Shown here piece by piece: positions 1-8,872 of a stretch of 64,000 bases of DNA. Source of the stretch: Methylomonas sp. LL1 (GTDB lineage Bacteria > Pseudomonadota > Gammaproteobacteria > Methylococcales > Methylomonadaceae); NCBI RefSeq assembly GCF_015711015.1, contig NZ_CP064653.1:4154001-4218000 (forward strand), in the 5' to 3' direction. The notes below the pieces were generated by a model. It saw only the letters and a program-made list of their open reading frames with translations, ran no database searches and was not told the origin of the DNA. How positions within the stretch are numbered: position 1 is the stretch's first letter; each line of letters opens with the position of its first letter. A program made the translations under genes and the position numbers.

Positions 1-25
1 GCATGAAAACTCATAAATCATAATC

Positions 26-817
26 GTGGACAAAATTGCCTGTCTCGATGTGTTCCTGGTGGAGCCTTCGCATACTCAGCAGATCATCATCAAGCAACGC
101 TTGCAAAACAGCGGGATTGAGCAAGTTACTTGCGTTTCCAGCGGCGGTGAAATGTTGGAGCATCTTAGGCATGCGAAGCCGGATTTGATTATCAGCAGTA
201 TGTATTTGCCGGATATGACCGGGGTCGATCTGATACATGAAATTCGCAAGGACAGCGAGTCTTATGAGATGGTTTTTTTACTGATTTCCAGTGAAACCAA
301 TATTAAATACCTTGAGCCGATCCGCCAAGCCGGCGCGATTGCAATTCTGCCCAAGCCATTTTCCCAGCGGGAGCTGGACACGGCTCTCAATGCCTCGTTG
401 GATTATCTGCATCCGAAACCGGTTGATCTCGAGCATTTCGATGTGGAGGATTTGCATGTGCTATTGGTCGACGATAGTGAGTTTTCGCGGAAATATATCA
501 CCAAGGTTTTGAATAATATCGGGATAGAGCATATTAGTTGCGCGGCCGACGGGAAGCAGGCGCTGCGGATGTTTCAGGAGCATTATTTTGATCTGGTGGT
601 GACGGATTTCAATATGCCAGAAATGGATGGTTTGCAGTTGGTCAGGGCGATTCGCGGCGATGACCAGCAAATCTCCAGCGTACCGATTTTGATGGTGACG
701 AGTGAACAAAATCAGAATCGCTTGGCGGCTATCGAAAAAGCCGGCGTTTCGGCCGTGCTGGATAAGCCGTTCGAGCCAATGTCAATCAAACATTTGATTG
801 CCCAGTTGCTCGGTTAG
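26..817 (+). CDS. Tandem-receiver response regulator
   Basis: A 263-residue protein made of two CheY-like receiver domains and no output domain, so it probably signals by protein-protein contact. The second receiver (about residues 145-263) is complete: an acidic pair in LLVDDSE, a phospho-acceptor Asp in VVTDFNMPEMDG, a Thr in LMVTSE and a Lys in LDKPF. The first receiver (about 5-125) keeps the Lys in LPKPF but has DLIISSMYLPDMTG, with Ser where the acceptor Asp should be, and VEPS instead of the acidic pair. It therefore looks like a pseudo-receiver. The start is GTG; an in-frame stop lies 12 bases upstream and no clear ribosome site is visible. It precedes the pilus assembly genes, so a role in twitching is possible but only inferred. 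The upstream context is cut by the window edge. Confidence 0.85.
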   Translation: MDKIACLDVFLVEPSHTQQIIIKQRLQNSGIEQVTCVSSGGEMLEHLRHAKPDLIISSMYLPDMTGVDLIHEIRKDSESYEMVFLLISSETNIKYLEPIRQAGAIAILPKPFSQRELDTALNASLDYLHPKPVDLEHFDVEDLHVLLVDDSEFSRKYITKVLNNIGIEHISCAADGKQALRMFQEHYFDLVVTDFNMPEMDGLQLVRAIRGDDQQISSVPILMVTSEQNQNRLAAIEKAGVSAVLDKPFEPMSIKHLIAQLLG

Positions 818-853
818 CCTTGTTTAACCGGCCGTCGGTGCGCAGAGTGCTTA

Positions 854-881
854 TAGACAAAATCCTTAATTCATCTATAGT
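854..881 (+). promoter_or_regulatory. Candidate sigma-70 promoter for the pilB operon
   Basis: TAGACA (854-859) and TATAGT (876-881) are separated by 16 bases and lie about 65 bases before pilB. Each hexamer differs from consensus by one base. This is pattern matching only. Confidence 0.4.
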
Positions 882-946
882 TGCAGCACAACTAATAGAA
901 ATTACTTCACATACCCTCTAGTGCCCTCGGGGGCTTAAAGGCATAA

Positions 947-2656
947 ATGGCGACAGCACCTTCAAATATTCAGTTTAGCGGTCTGGCTAAATGCCTTATT
1001 CAGCAAGGCTTGCTTACAGAGGAATCCGCCGCAACAGCCGTGCAGGAAGCGCAAAAAAATAAACAACCCTTCGTTTCCTATCTGGTCAAAAATAAATTTG
1101 TCGACAGCCGCACGGTTGCGGGCTTGGCGTCGGCGGAATTTGGCGTGCCGCTGTTGGATTTGGATGCTATCGATTTAAGCGTGATACCGATCAGGTTGGT
1201 CAGCGAAAAACTGATACGCCAGCATCATGCCTTACCCTTATTCAAGCGCGGCAATCGGTTGTTTGTCGCCACTGCCGACCCGACTAATTTCCAGGCCTTG
1301 GATGAAATAAAATTTCATACCCGGTTGAATACCGAAAATATTCTGGTCGAAGAAGATAAGCTGATCAAAACCATAGAAACGGCGTTGGAAGCGGTTGATG
1401 CGACCATCTCGAATCTGCTGGATGAAGATCTGGATAATATCGATATTTCCAGTGGCGATGAAAGACCGGTCGAAGAATCGACTTCCGATGTCGACGATGC
1501 GCCGATTGTGCGGTTCGTTAACAAGATATTGTTGGATTCGATCAAAAAGGGCGTTTCGGACATACATTTGGAGCCTTTCGAAAAAAAATTCCGTATACGC
1601 TTTCGGGCCGACGGTATCTTGTCCGAAATTGCCAGCCCCCCGGTCGGCATTGCCAATCGGATTACTTCCAGGATCAAGGTCATGTCTAAAATGGACATCG
1701 CCGAACGGCGCGTGCCTCAGGACGGCCGGATTAAGATGCAGCTTTCCAAAAATCGCGCAATCGATTTTCGGGTCAACACCTGTCCGACTTTGTTCGGCGA
1801 GAAAGTGGTGATGCGGATACTCGATCCCACCAGTGCCCAGATAGGCATTGAAAAATTGGGTTTCGAGCCGGTTCAACAACAACAATTTTTATCGGCTATC
1901 AACAAACCCTATGGCATGGTGTTGGTGACCGGTCCTACCGGTAGCGGTAAGACGGTGTCGCTGTATACCGGCCTGAATCTTTTGAACAGCGTTGAGCGCA
2001 ATATATCCACCGCCGAGGATCCGGTGGAAATCACGGTGGAGGGCATCAATCAGGTCAACGTCAATCCCAAGGCCGGTTTGACTTTTGCCGAAGCCTTGCG
2101 GGCATTTTTACGGCAAGACCCGGATGTGATCATGGTTGGCGAGATTCGCGACCTGGAAACCGCCAGCATTGCCGTCAAGGCCGCGCAAACCGGACACTTA
2201 GTGTTGTCAACCCTGCATACCAACGATGCGCCGCAAACCATTAACCGCTTGGTGCAGATGGGTATTGAGCCGTTCAATATCGTATCCGCGGTGCTGTTGA
2301 TCATGGCCCAACGCTTGGCGCGGCGCTTATGTGAATATTGTAAAAAAGAAGCCGATTTTCCGGACAATATACTGTTGTCGGCCGGATTCAAACAGGAAGA
2401 TATCGGCAGCTTCAAAGTTTACGAGCCGGTGGGTTGCGAACATTGCAATAATGGCTATAAAGGCCGGGTAGGTATTTACCAAGTATTGCCCATCACTGAA
2501 AAAATGCGGGCGTTGATTTTACGCGGCGGTAATGCAATGGAAATGGCAGAGTTAGCCAAGGAAGAAGGCATCAACGACCTGAGAGCATCCGGCTTGCTAA
2601 AAGTCCGCCAGGGTATTACCTCCCTGGAAGAAATCGATCGAGTTACCAAGGAATAA
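947..2656 (+). CDS. pilB: Type IV pilus assembly ATPase PilB
   Basis: Cytoplasmic hexameric ATPase that powers pilin extrusion at the inner membrane. The 569-residue length is normal for PilB. An N-terminal T2SSE domain (about 10-150) precedes the ATPase core. The Walker A motif GPTGSGKT is at about residue 329, followed by the Asp box (EDPVE), Walker B (DPDVIMVGEIRD) and His box (TGHLVLSTLHTND). Two CxxC pairs near residues 462-465 and 497-500 form the zinc site typical of PilB and absent from PilT/PilU. It is followed after 3 bases by pilC, then pilD, in the common gammaproteobacterial order. The major pilin gene is not adjacent here. Confidence 0.97.
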   Translation: MATAPSNIQFSGLAKCLIQQGLLTEESAATAVQEAQKNKQPFVSYLVKNKFVDSRTVAGLASAEFGVPLLDLDAIDLSVIPIRLVSEKLIRQHHALPLFKRGNRLFVATADPTNFQALDEIKFHTRLNTENILVEEDKLIKTIETALEAVDATISNLLDEDLDNIDISSGDERPVEESTSDVDDAPIVRFVNKILLDSIKKGVSDIHLEPFEKKFRIRFRADGILSEIASPPVGIANRITSRIKVMSKMDIAERRVPQDGRIKMQLSKNRAIDFRVNTCPTLFGEKVVMRILDPTSAQIGIEKLGFEPVQQQQFLSAINKPYGMVLVTGPTGSGKTVSLYTGLNLLNSVERNISTAEDPVEITVEGINQVNVNPKAGLTFAEALRAFLRQDPDVIMVGEIRDLETASIAVKAAQTGHLVLSTLHTNDAPQTINRLVQMGIEPFNIVSAVLLIMAQRLARRLCEYCKKEADFPDNILLSAGFKQEDIGSFKVYEPVGCEHCNNGYKGRVGIYQVLPITEKMRALILRGGNAMEMAELAKEEGINDLRASGLLKVRQGITSLEEIDRVTKE

Positions 2657-2659
2657 ACC

Positions 2660-3877
2660 ATGGCCAAACAAACAGAACAAATCGACTTTATTTGGGAAGG
2701 TCTCGACAAGCAGGGTAAAAAAACCGGTGGGATGATCAGCGCCAAGAGTGATGCCATCGCCCGCACGGAGTTGAGAAAAATGGGGGTTAGGGTGATCAAG
2801 ATCAAACCCAAACCCAAGCCTCTGTTTGGGAAAGCCGCTCAGAAAATCACCTCCGGCGACATTGCGGTTTTTGCCCGTCAGTTGGCCACCATGCTGGAGG
2901 CCGGGGTACCGCTGGTGCAGTCGTTCGATATTATCGGTAAGGGGCATGATAATGCCAGTATGTCGGAAATGTTGCTGTCGATTAAGGCCGACATCGAAGG
3001 CGGCGATACCCTGGCCCAGGCCTTGGCTAAAAAACCGCTTTATTTTGATGATTTGTTCTGCAATCTGGTGAATGCCGGCGAGCAAGCCGGTGTCTTGGAA
3101 GGCTTGCTGGACAAGATCGCTACCTATAAGGAAAAAACCGAGTCTATCCGGAAAAAGGTTAAAAAGGCCTTGACCTATCCGATTGCGGTATTAGTAGTGG
3201 CCTTCATTGTCACGGCCATTTTGTTGATTTTCGTGGTGCCGGTATTTCAAGAATTGTTTCAAGGCTTTGGGGCCGATCTGCCTGCGTTTACAAAGTTTGT
3301 CGTTGCTTTGTCGGAGTGGGTGAAAGAATGGTGGTGGAGCGTGGTCGGTGTAATCGGTGCGGCCGGTTACACCTTCAGTTTCTTCAAGAAGCGTTCCCGT
3401 CCTTTCAATCATTTCCTAGATCGAACCCTATTAAAGATCCCCGTGGTAGGCATGATTCTGGAAAAATCCGCGATTGCCCGCTTTGCCCGAACCTTGTCCA
3501 CCATGTCGGCGGCCGGCGTGCCGTTGGTGGATGCATTGGTTTCGGTGGCGGGGGCGTGCGGAAACATCTTGTTCTACGACGGCGTGATGAAAATGCGGGA
3601 TGATGTCTCGACCGGACAGCAGCTGCAATTTTCGATGATACAGACCGGATTGTTCCCGAACATGGTGGTGCAGATGGTGGCGATTGGGGAAGAGTCCGGA
3701 TCGATAGACAGTATGCTGGACAAAGTGGCCGATTTTTACGAGGAAGAAGTCGACAATTTGGTTGATAACCTGAGTAGTTTGATGGAACCCATCATCATGT
3801 CGGTGCTGGGCGTATTGATCGGGGGCTTGATAGTGGCTATGTATTTACCTATTTTCAAAATGGGTAGCGCGATCTAA
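2660..3877 (+). CDS. pilC: Type IV pilus inner-membrane platform protein PilC
   Basis: Polytopic inner-membrane protein that couples the PilB/PilT motors to pilin subunits. At 405 residues it has normal length. Two T2SF repeats are visible: the first (about 70-190) ends in a membrane segment (IAVLVVAFIVTAILLIFVV) and the second (about 270-400) ends in another (SVLGVLIGGLIVAMYL). A middle hydrophobic segment follows the WVKEWWW stretch. The signature GEESG, with the paired GEQAG in the first repeat, is present. It starts 3 bases after pilB, so translation is probably coupled. A gap of about 80 bases separates it from pilD. Confidence 0.97.
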   Translation: MAKQTEQIDFIWEGLDKQGKKTGGMISAKSDAIARTELRKMGVRVIKIKPKPKPLFGKAAQKITSGDIAVFARQLATMLEAGVPLVQSFDIIGKGHDNASMSEMLLSIKADIEGGDTLAQALAKKPLYFDDLFCNLVNAGEQAGVLEGLLDKIATYKEKTESIRKKVKKALTYPIAVLVVAFIVTAILLIFVVPVFQELFQGFGADLPAFTKFVVALSEWVKEWWWSVVGVIGAAGYTFSFFKKRSRPFNHFLDRTLLKIPVVGMILEKSAIARFARTLSTMSAAGVPLVDALVSVAGACGNILFYDGVMKMRDDVSTGQQLQFSMIQTGLFPNMVVQMVAIGEESGSIDSMLDKVADFYEEEVDNLVDNLSSLMEPIIMSVLGVLIGGLIVAMYLPIFKMGSAI

Positions 3878-3955
3878 ATATGTTTTGTAATTTAATTTCT
3901 CAGATCTAGGGAGTCGGCAAAACTGGGCTCTGGCTTACCCGTTTAACCTTTATCA

Positions 3956-4819
3956 ATGCAAGATTTACTCCGAAATCTACCTGTGCTTCTCGTTATCCTT
4001 ACCTTTATCCTTGGCTTGATGGTAGGCAGCTTTTTGAATGTGGTGATCTACCGCTTGCCGGTAATGATGCAAAGAGGTTGGCGGCGGGAATGCCTTGAGT
4101 TTCTGCAATTACCAGCGGAACAATCGCTAGAAACATTCAACTTGTTATGGCCGGGGTCGCGTTGTCCCGTTTGTAAAACAGACATCAAAGCCTATCAAAA
4201 CATTCCGGTGCTGAGTTATCTGTTGCTGGGCGGCAAATGCGGGCATTGCGCGACGCCTATTTCCCCGCGTTATCCCTTGATTGAAATTTTTTCCGGTATT
4301 TGTTCGGCTCTGATGGCCTGGCATTTCGGTTACAGCTTGGCTATGTTGGGTGCCTTATTGCTGACCTGGGGCCTAATTGCATTGAGTTTCATCGATATCG
4401 ATCAGCAATTGCTGCCCGATTCCATCACCTTGCCTATGCTATGGATGGGGTTGTTTTTAAGCCTGTTTTCGCTGTATACCGATAGCCAAGCCAGCATTAT
4501 CGGCGCGGTTGCCGGCTATTTAAGCTTGTGGAGCGTTTATCATTTGTTCAAGCTGTTGACCGGCAAGGAAGGCATGGGCCATGGCGACTTCAAATTGCTG
4601 GCGATGTTGGGCGCCTGGCTGGGTTGGCAGTATTTGCCGCTGATTATTCTATTGTCGTCGCTGGTGGGGGCGGTGATAGGTATTGCGATGATATTATTTA
4701 AGCGGCATGATGCCAGTCGTCCGATCCCATTTGGCCCCTATCTGGCTGCAGCCGGTTGGCTGGCTTTGATTTGGGGGGGCGAGATCAATCGTCTATATCT
4801 GAATATGGTCGGGCTTTAA
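3956..4819 (+). CDS. pilD: Prepilin peptidase/N-methyltransferase PilD
   Basis: Bifunctional membrane aspartyl protease that cleaves the leader of type IV pilins and pseudopilins and methylates the new N-terminus. The 287-residue protein has the cytoplasmic domain with two CxxC pairs (CPVC and CGHC, about residues 67-95) that bind zinc. Two catalytic aspartates sit in IDIDQQLLPD and in the GHGDFK motif. Roughly eight hydrophobic segments are visible. It follows pilC and is 3 bases from coaE, the standard gammaproteobacterial arrangement. It may also serve type II secretion. Confidence 0.97.
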   Translation: MQDLLRNLPVLLVILTFILGLMVGSFLNVVIYRLPVMMQRGWRRECLEFLQLPAEQSLETFNLLWPGSRCPVCKTDIKAYQNIPVLSYLLLGGKCGHCATPISPRYPLIEIFSGICSALMAWHFGYSLAMLGALLLTWGLIALSFIDIDQQLLPDSITLPMLWMGLFLSLFSLYTDSQASIIGAVAGYLSLWSVYHLFKLLTGKEGMGHGDFKLLAMLGAWLGWQYLPLIILLSSLVGAVIGIAMILFKRHDASRPIPFGPYLAAAGWLALIWGGEINRLYLNMVGL

Positions 4820-4822
4820 GTT

Positions 4823-5434
4823 ATGCTCAAAATCGGATTGACCGGCGGCATCGGCAGCGGCAAATCCTGCGTGTGTGGATTGTTTGCGGAGTTGGGCGCG
4901 CCGATCATCGATGCGGATTTGGTAGCCCGACAACTGGTTGCGCCGGGACAACCCGCGCTGACTCGAATTACCGAAGCCTTTGGCGACGCCGTCATTAATC
5001 TTGACGGATCGCTGAATCGTGCAGAACTCAGGCGGAGAGTGTTCTCGGAACCTCGGGACAAGAAACGCTTGGATGCCATCATGCATCCTTTGATTTATCA
5101 CGAAATGCAAGCCGAGGTAGCCCGCTTGCGGGCCGATTATTGCATTATGGCCATTCCGTTGTTGGTGGAAACGCAGCATGCTTATCGGGTTGACAGGGTG
5201 CTGGTGGTGGATTGCACCTTACAAACCCAAGTCCAACGAGTGGTGGCTAGAGATCATGTTGGCCTGGCTCAAGCCGAGGCGATTATTGCCAACCAGGCTA
5301 CTAGACAGCAGCGTTTGGCGCTTGCCGATGACATCATCGATAATTCGACCACGGTCGAGTACCTTGCAGAACAAGTCAAAAGTCTGCACAATTCATACCT
5401 TTTATTAGCCACCGCTAGGACAACATCGGCTTGA
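4823..5434 (+). CDS. coaE: Dephospho-CoA kinase
   Basis: Catalyses the last step of coenzyme A synthesis, ATP-dependent phosphorylation of the 3'-hydroxyl of dephospho-CoA. The 203-residue protein opens with a P-loop (GGIGSGKS, about residues 8-15) and has the family DADLVARQL segment after it and the MHPLIYHEM helix. It lies between pilD and zapD; its stop overlaps the TTG start of zapD by four bases (TTGA), which suggests translational coupling. It is a housekeeping gene in a conserved gammaproteobacterial cluster. Confidence 0.96.
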   Translation: MLKIGLTGGIGSGKSCVCGLFAELGAPIIDADLVARQLVAPGQPALTRITEAFGDAVINLDGSLNRAELRRRVFSEPRDKKRLDAIMHPLIYHEMQAEVARLRADYCIMAIPLLVETQHAYRVDRVLVVDCTLQTQVQRVVARDHVGLAQAEAIIANQATRQQRLALADDIIDNSTTVEYLAEQVKSLHNSYLLLATARTTSA

Positions 5435-6201
5435 ACACACAAACGACCTACGAATTCCCTCTTAACGAACGAATTCGGGTGTTTATGCGCCTGGAACAAT
5501 TATTTCAACAGCTCAATCATTTCATGGCGGGCGGTTCGGTTTTTGACAAGCGCGCGGCTATCGGCTCGTTGCTGGATATATTGACGATCTTTAGCCGTAG
5601 TGATCTTAAGTCTGAATTGATCAAGGAATTGGATCGGCATGCGAAAGTTTTGGGATTGTTGAGCCACAGTCAGGATGTCGACAGCCGGAAGTTGGAGGGG
5701 ATTCTGGGAGAACTGAGTCAAGCCAGCCGCAATTTGTACAATGCCAGCGGAAAAGTCGGGGCTAGCGTAATGGAGAGCGGATTGTTCCAGAGTATTTCTC
5801 AGCGCAGTTCGATTCCCGGAGGAAGTTGCTCCTTTGATTTACCGGCATTTCATTACTGGCTGGAGCAAGGCCAAGCCGAACAACAGAAAGATCTCGAACA
5901 ATGGACCCTGCCATTTACTGATATTCGTATTGCAATTGATCTGATTCTGGGCTTCATTCGCCAAAGCAGCGTACCTAAACAGGAAATTGCCCAAGCCGGA
6001 TTTTTTCAATTAGCGCTGGACAAGGCGCATCCAGTGCAATTATTGCGAGTCGGCGTGCCGGCCTCGGTGCAGTGTTTTGCTGAAATCAGCGGAGGTAAGC
6101 ACCGCTTCAGTATTCGTTTTATGAAACCGTCCAATGATGAAAACCGTCCCACGCAAACTCAGGACGATATTGCCTTTAGCTTGGCGCGTTGCGCGGTCTA
6201 A
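5431..6201 (+). CDS. zapD: Cell division protein ZapD
   Basis: Cytoplasmic protein that bundles FtsZ protofilaments and stabilises the Z ring. The 256-residue protein matches the ZapD (DUF1342) family in length and in its N-terminal [10 protein letters not shown] segment, which corresponds to the EHPLNEKMR start of the E. coli protein. That match supports the TTG start at 5431, overlapping coaE, rather than the downstream ATG at 5485. The rest is helical with few invariant motifs. It is followed directly by yacG, whose ATG uses the last base of the zapD stop. Confidence 0.93.
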   Translation: MNTQTTYEFPLNERIRVFMRLEQLFQQLNHFMAGGSVFDKRAAIGSLLDILTIFSRSDLKSELIKELDRHAKVLGLLSHSQDVDSRKLEGILGELSQASRNLYNASGKVGASVMESGLFQSISQRSSIPGGSCSFDLPAFHYWLEQGQAEQQKDLEQWTLPFTDIRIAIDLILGFIRQSSVPKQEIAQAGFFQLALDKAHPVQLLRVGVPASVQCFAEISGGKHRFSIRFMKPSNDENRPTQTQDDIAFSLARCAV

Positions 6202-6404
6202 TGAACAACCGGCAAGTCATAACGGTTGCCTGCCCAACTTGTAAAAAACTCGTGCAATGGGTGTCTGAACAGCGTTTCAAGCCGTTTTGCAGTGAGCGTT
6301 GTCGGTTGATCGATTTGGGCGACTGGGCCACGGAAGCGCACAAAATTCCGGGTAAGCAAATTTCCGCCGAACCGGACTCCGAGTACGGCGATTCAGAACT
6401 ATAA
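6201..6404 (+). CDS. yacG: DNA gyrase inhibitor/zinc-binding protein YacG
   Basis: Small zinc protein that in E. coli binds GyrB and inhibits gyrase. The 67-residue product carries the four zinc cysteines in CPTC and CSERC, then the conserved [10 protein letters not shown] motif. The ATG at 6201 overlaps the zapD stop (TAATG). An in-frame TTG four codons earlier is less likely. It is the last gene of the pilB-yacG run and ends 14 bases from the convergent mutT-type gene. Confidence 0.93.
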   Translation: MNNRQVITVACPTCKKLVQWVSEQRFKPFCSERCRLIDLGDWATEAHKIPGKQISAEPDSEYGDSEL

Positions 6405-6418
6405 ATTCGGGTCGTAGC

Positions 6419-7351
6419 TTATAAAAAGGCGCTGATGCCGGCAACTCCTTGACCGCCGGCATGGATAACTTTCTCCATATCTTCCAGCCTCAAACCTCCC
6501 AACGCAAAAACCGGCAATTTGGCCTGTTCAACCAGCTTCATCATGCGCTCCCAGCCCAGCGGAGCCGCGCCGGGATGGGTCGGGGTCGCTAATATCGGCG
6601 CCAGCACCACAAAATCCACGCCAATGTTTTCGGCGTGTTGTAATTCCCGTTGGTTATGGCAGGAAGCGGCGACCCAATCATGATGCCTCGGCCGTGACCG
6701 GCGGGCCATTAAAGCGTGGCTGCTGAGATGAATGCCGTCTGCAGTGGCCTCGCTGATCGGTAAATCGGAGTTGATCAACAGCCGGATATTCTTATGCCGG
6801 CACGCCGATAGCACCGCTTGATAGGTGGCGTCGATTTCGGTGGCGGGTAGGGATTTGATACGCAATTGCAGCAAACTAATCTTGTTTTGGATGATTTTGC
6901 CCAGATTGTCGAGAACCTGTGCCGTGCTATCGCCTTCCAAAATCGCATACCGGTCAGGTAGGCGGGCGGCGTTAATGATAGGCCGGTTGGCCGCCGGGAA
7001 GGCATACTCGCTTAATCGATGCGGCGCGACCCAGTGCATGGCCTGGCCCTCGCAAGCAGTGGCTTCGCCGGAAAATTGCTTGACTTGCCAGACATCCAGC
7101 AAAACCCGCAAATCCGGGTAACGATGATGGATTTTGATTAATGGCGTGGCATTGCATATTTCGATGCCGACTTCTTCGCGTAATTCTCGGCGCAAGGCCT
7201 GGAACACGGTTTCTTCGGCTTCCAATTTGCCGCCCGGAAATTCCCACAAGCCGCCTTGATGCGCGTGGGCCAAGCGTTTCGTGATCAAGATGTTGCCGTC
7301 GCCGTCGCGTACCACGCCAACGGCGACATGTACCGCATTACCGGTCGTCAT
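6419..7351 (-). CDS. Nudix hydrolase (MutT) fused to a thiamine-phosphate-synthase-like domain
   Basis: A 310-residue two-domain protein. The N-terminal half (about 1-130) is MutT-like, with a full Nudix box (GKLEAEE, then RRELREEVGIE), and is expected to hydrolyse oxidised dGTP. The C-terminal half (about 130-310) resembles ThiE (TMP synthase), with LLQLR, LLINSD, GIHLSS and FALGG segments. This fusion is widespread in gammaproteobacteria. Whether the ThiE-like part makes thiamine phosphate is uncertain. The gene follows argJ with no gap, the usual argJ-mutT pairing. In many relatives secA heads this group, but here secA lies about 44 kb away. Confidence 0.92.
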   Translation of the reverse strand: MTTGNAVHVAVGVVRDGDGNILITKRLAHAHQGGLWEFPGGKLEAEETVFQALRRELREEVGIEICNATPLIKIHHRYPDLRVLLDVWQVKQFSGEATACEGQAMHWVAPHRLSEYAFPAANRPIINAARLPDRYAILEGDSTAQVLDNLGKIIQNKISLLQLRIKSLPATEIDATYQAVLSACRHKNIRLLINSDLPISEATADGIHLSSHALMARRSRPRHHDWVAASCHNQRELQHAENIGVDFVVLAPILATPTHPGAAPLGWERMMKLVEQAKLPVFALGGLRLEDMEKVIHAGGQGVAGISAFL

Positions 7352-8566
7352 TTAGGAGCGGTATTCGGCATTGATACGGACATAATCGTAGGAAAAATCG
7401 CAGGTCAGCACTTCCTCGCGAGCTTCGCCACGGCCGAGCCGGACGGTGATGGTGATTTCTTCCTGATCCATGACCCGCTGGCCATTTTGTTCGGTATAGC
7501 CCGGCGAACGGCCGCCGTTTTCGACGATGCAGACGGTGCCGAGGTAAATCTCGATTTTCTCCAAATCCATGTTTTCGACACCGGCGCGGCCCACCGCCGC
7601 CAGAATCCTGCCCCAATTGGGGTCGCTGGCGAAAAAGGCGGTTTTGACCAGTGGCGAATGAGCAATGGTTTTGCCTACCAATACGGCTTCCGCGCCGTCT
7701 CGTGCCTGTTCGACCACAATCCGTATCAGTTTGGTAGCGCCTTCGCCGTCACGAATGATCAATTCCGCCAGCCGCTTGCAAACCGTTGTCACTGCATTGG
7801 CAAAGGTTAGGTATTCAGCGCTGTCGGCCAGAATTTCCGGCGCTCCGCCGCAACCACTGGCCAGCAAGACACAAGCGTCATTGGTCGAGGTGTCGCCGTC
7901 AACGCTGATGCGGTTGAACGATATTTCGGCTGCTGCGGACAGGCATTGCTGCAACAGGGAGGGGTCGATAGCGGCGTCGGTGGCGATGAAGCCCAGCATG
8001 GTGGCCATATTAGGCTGAATCATGCCGGCGCCCTTGGAAATGCCGGTAACAGTGACCGGGTGTCCGGCAATATCGATGATCATCGATGCGCCCTTGGCGA
8101 AGGTATCGGTAGTCATGATGGCGCGGGCGGCCTTGTCCCAATGGCCTTCATTCAAGTCGGCAACCGCGCTTGGCAATGCCGCGGTGAGTTTCGTCACCGG
8201 TAGCGGCTCGCCAATCACGCCGGTGGAAAAGGGCAACACTTGCTGAGCGATGCCTTCCACTTCGCCGGCCAGCGCCGCGCAGCTGGCAAAAGCGTCCTGT
8301 AGGCCTTGTTTGCCGGTGCCGGCATTGGCGTTGCCGGAGTTGATCAATAACCAGCGCGGTTCTTGTGACAGGTGTTCGCGGGCAATCAGTACCGGCGCGG
8401 CGCAAAATGCGTTTTGAGTGAATACCGCCGCGCAACTGCCGGTTTCGGCCATTTCGATGACCAGAATGTCATCGCGCTGGGTTTGTTTGATGCCTGCGTT
8501 GCAGGTGCCGAGTTTGATGCCCTTGACCGGATGCATCATGGGGAAGTCACATTGTCCTACTGCCAT
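7352..8566 (-). CDS. argJ: Bifunctional ornithine acetyltransferase/N-acetylglutamate synthase ArgJ
   Basis: Transfers the acetyl group of N-acetylornithine to glutamate in the cyclic arginine pathway and may also make N-acetylglutamate from acetyl-CoA. The 404-residue precursor has the self-cleavage motif KGAGMIQPNMATMLGF, whose ATM Thr is the nucleophile exposed by autoproteolysis into alpha and beta chains. The C-terminal DWNWGR-like segment appears as SDPNWGRIL, and the protein ends in the family pattern NAEYRS. It sits between the TusA-like gene upstream and mutT downstream, on the same strand. Confidence 0.96.
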   Translation of the reverse strand: MAVGQCDFPMMHPVKGIKLGTCNAGIKQTQRDDILVIEMAETGSCAAVFTQNAFCAAPVLIAREHLSQEPRWLLINSGNANAGTGKQGLQDAFASCAALAGEVEGIAQQVLPFSTGVIGEPLPVTKLTAALPSAVADLNEGHWDKAARAIMTTDTFAKGASMIIDIAGHPVTVTGISKGAGMIQPNMATMLGFIATDAAIDPSLLQQCLSAAAEISFNRISVDGDTSTNDACVLLASGCGGAPEILADSAEYLTFANAVTTVCKRLAELIIRDGEGATKLIRIVVEQARDGAEAVLVGKTIAHSPLVKTAFFASDPNWGRILAAVGRAGVENMDLEKIEIYLGTVCIVENGGRSPGYTEQNGQRVMDQEEITITVRLGRGEAREEVLTCDFSYDYVRINAEYRS

Positions 8567-8587
8567 GCCATTACCTGTAAACTAAAA

Positions 8588-8872
8588 TTAAACCACTTCC
8601 AAAACAATCACATATTCGCCGTTGTCGGCGCGGGTATCCAATACCTTGTGGCCGTTGATGCGGCACCAGGCCGGTATGTCTTGCATGACGCCGGGATCGG
8701 TGCATTCGACCGTTAATATATCACCGCTTTGCAGAGTTTTAACCTTGTCCTGGGTGCGAATGACTGGTAATGGACACAGTAGGCGGCGAGCATTCAAGGT
8801 CGTGGAGATTGATCCCGACAATCTGCCGCGCTCCCTGCTTTCCTGTTGTTGGTCCCTATTCATACGAACCAT
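8588..8872 (-). CDS. TusA-family sulfur carrier protein
   Basis: Small protein of 94 residues, probably carrying sulfur as a cysteine persulfide. The TusA/SirA/YedF signature CPLPVIRTQDKV is present, with Cys in the CPxP motif at about residue 34. The fold's later part (LQSGDILTVECTDPG) is also recognisable. The N-terminus is about 25 residues longer than in E. coli TusA, so a later start is possible. The start overlaps the end of the upstream PP-loop gene by 13 bases, indicating co-translation. That neighbour suggests the carrier feeds tRNA thiolation; this is inference from context. Confidence 0.88.
   Translation of the reverse strand: MVRMNRDQQQESRERGRLSGSISTTLNARRLLCPLPVIRTQDKVKTLQSGDILTVECTDPGVMQDIPAWCRINGHKVLDTRADNGEYVIVLEVV

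Noticed and set aside
7256..7810. Open frame antisense to argJ
   Set aside because: ArgJ is certain on the other strand, and this frame is explained by its codon bias.
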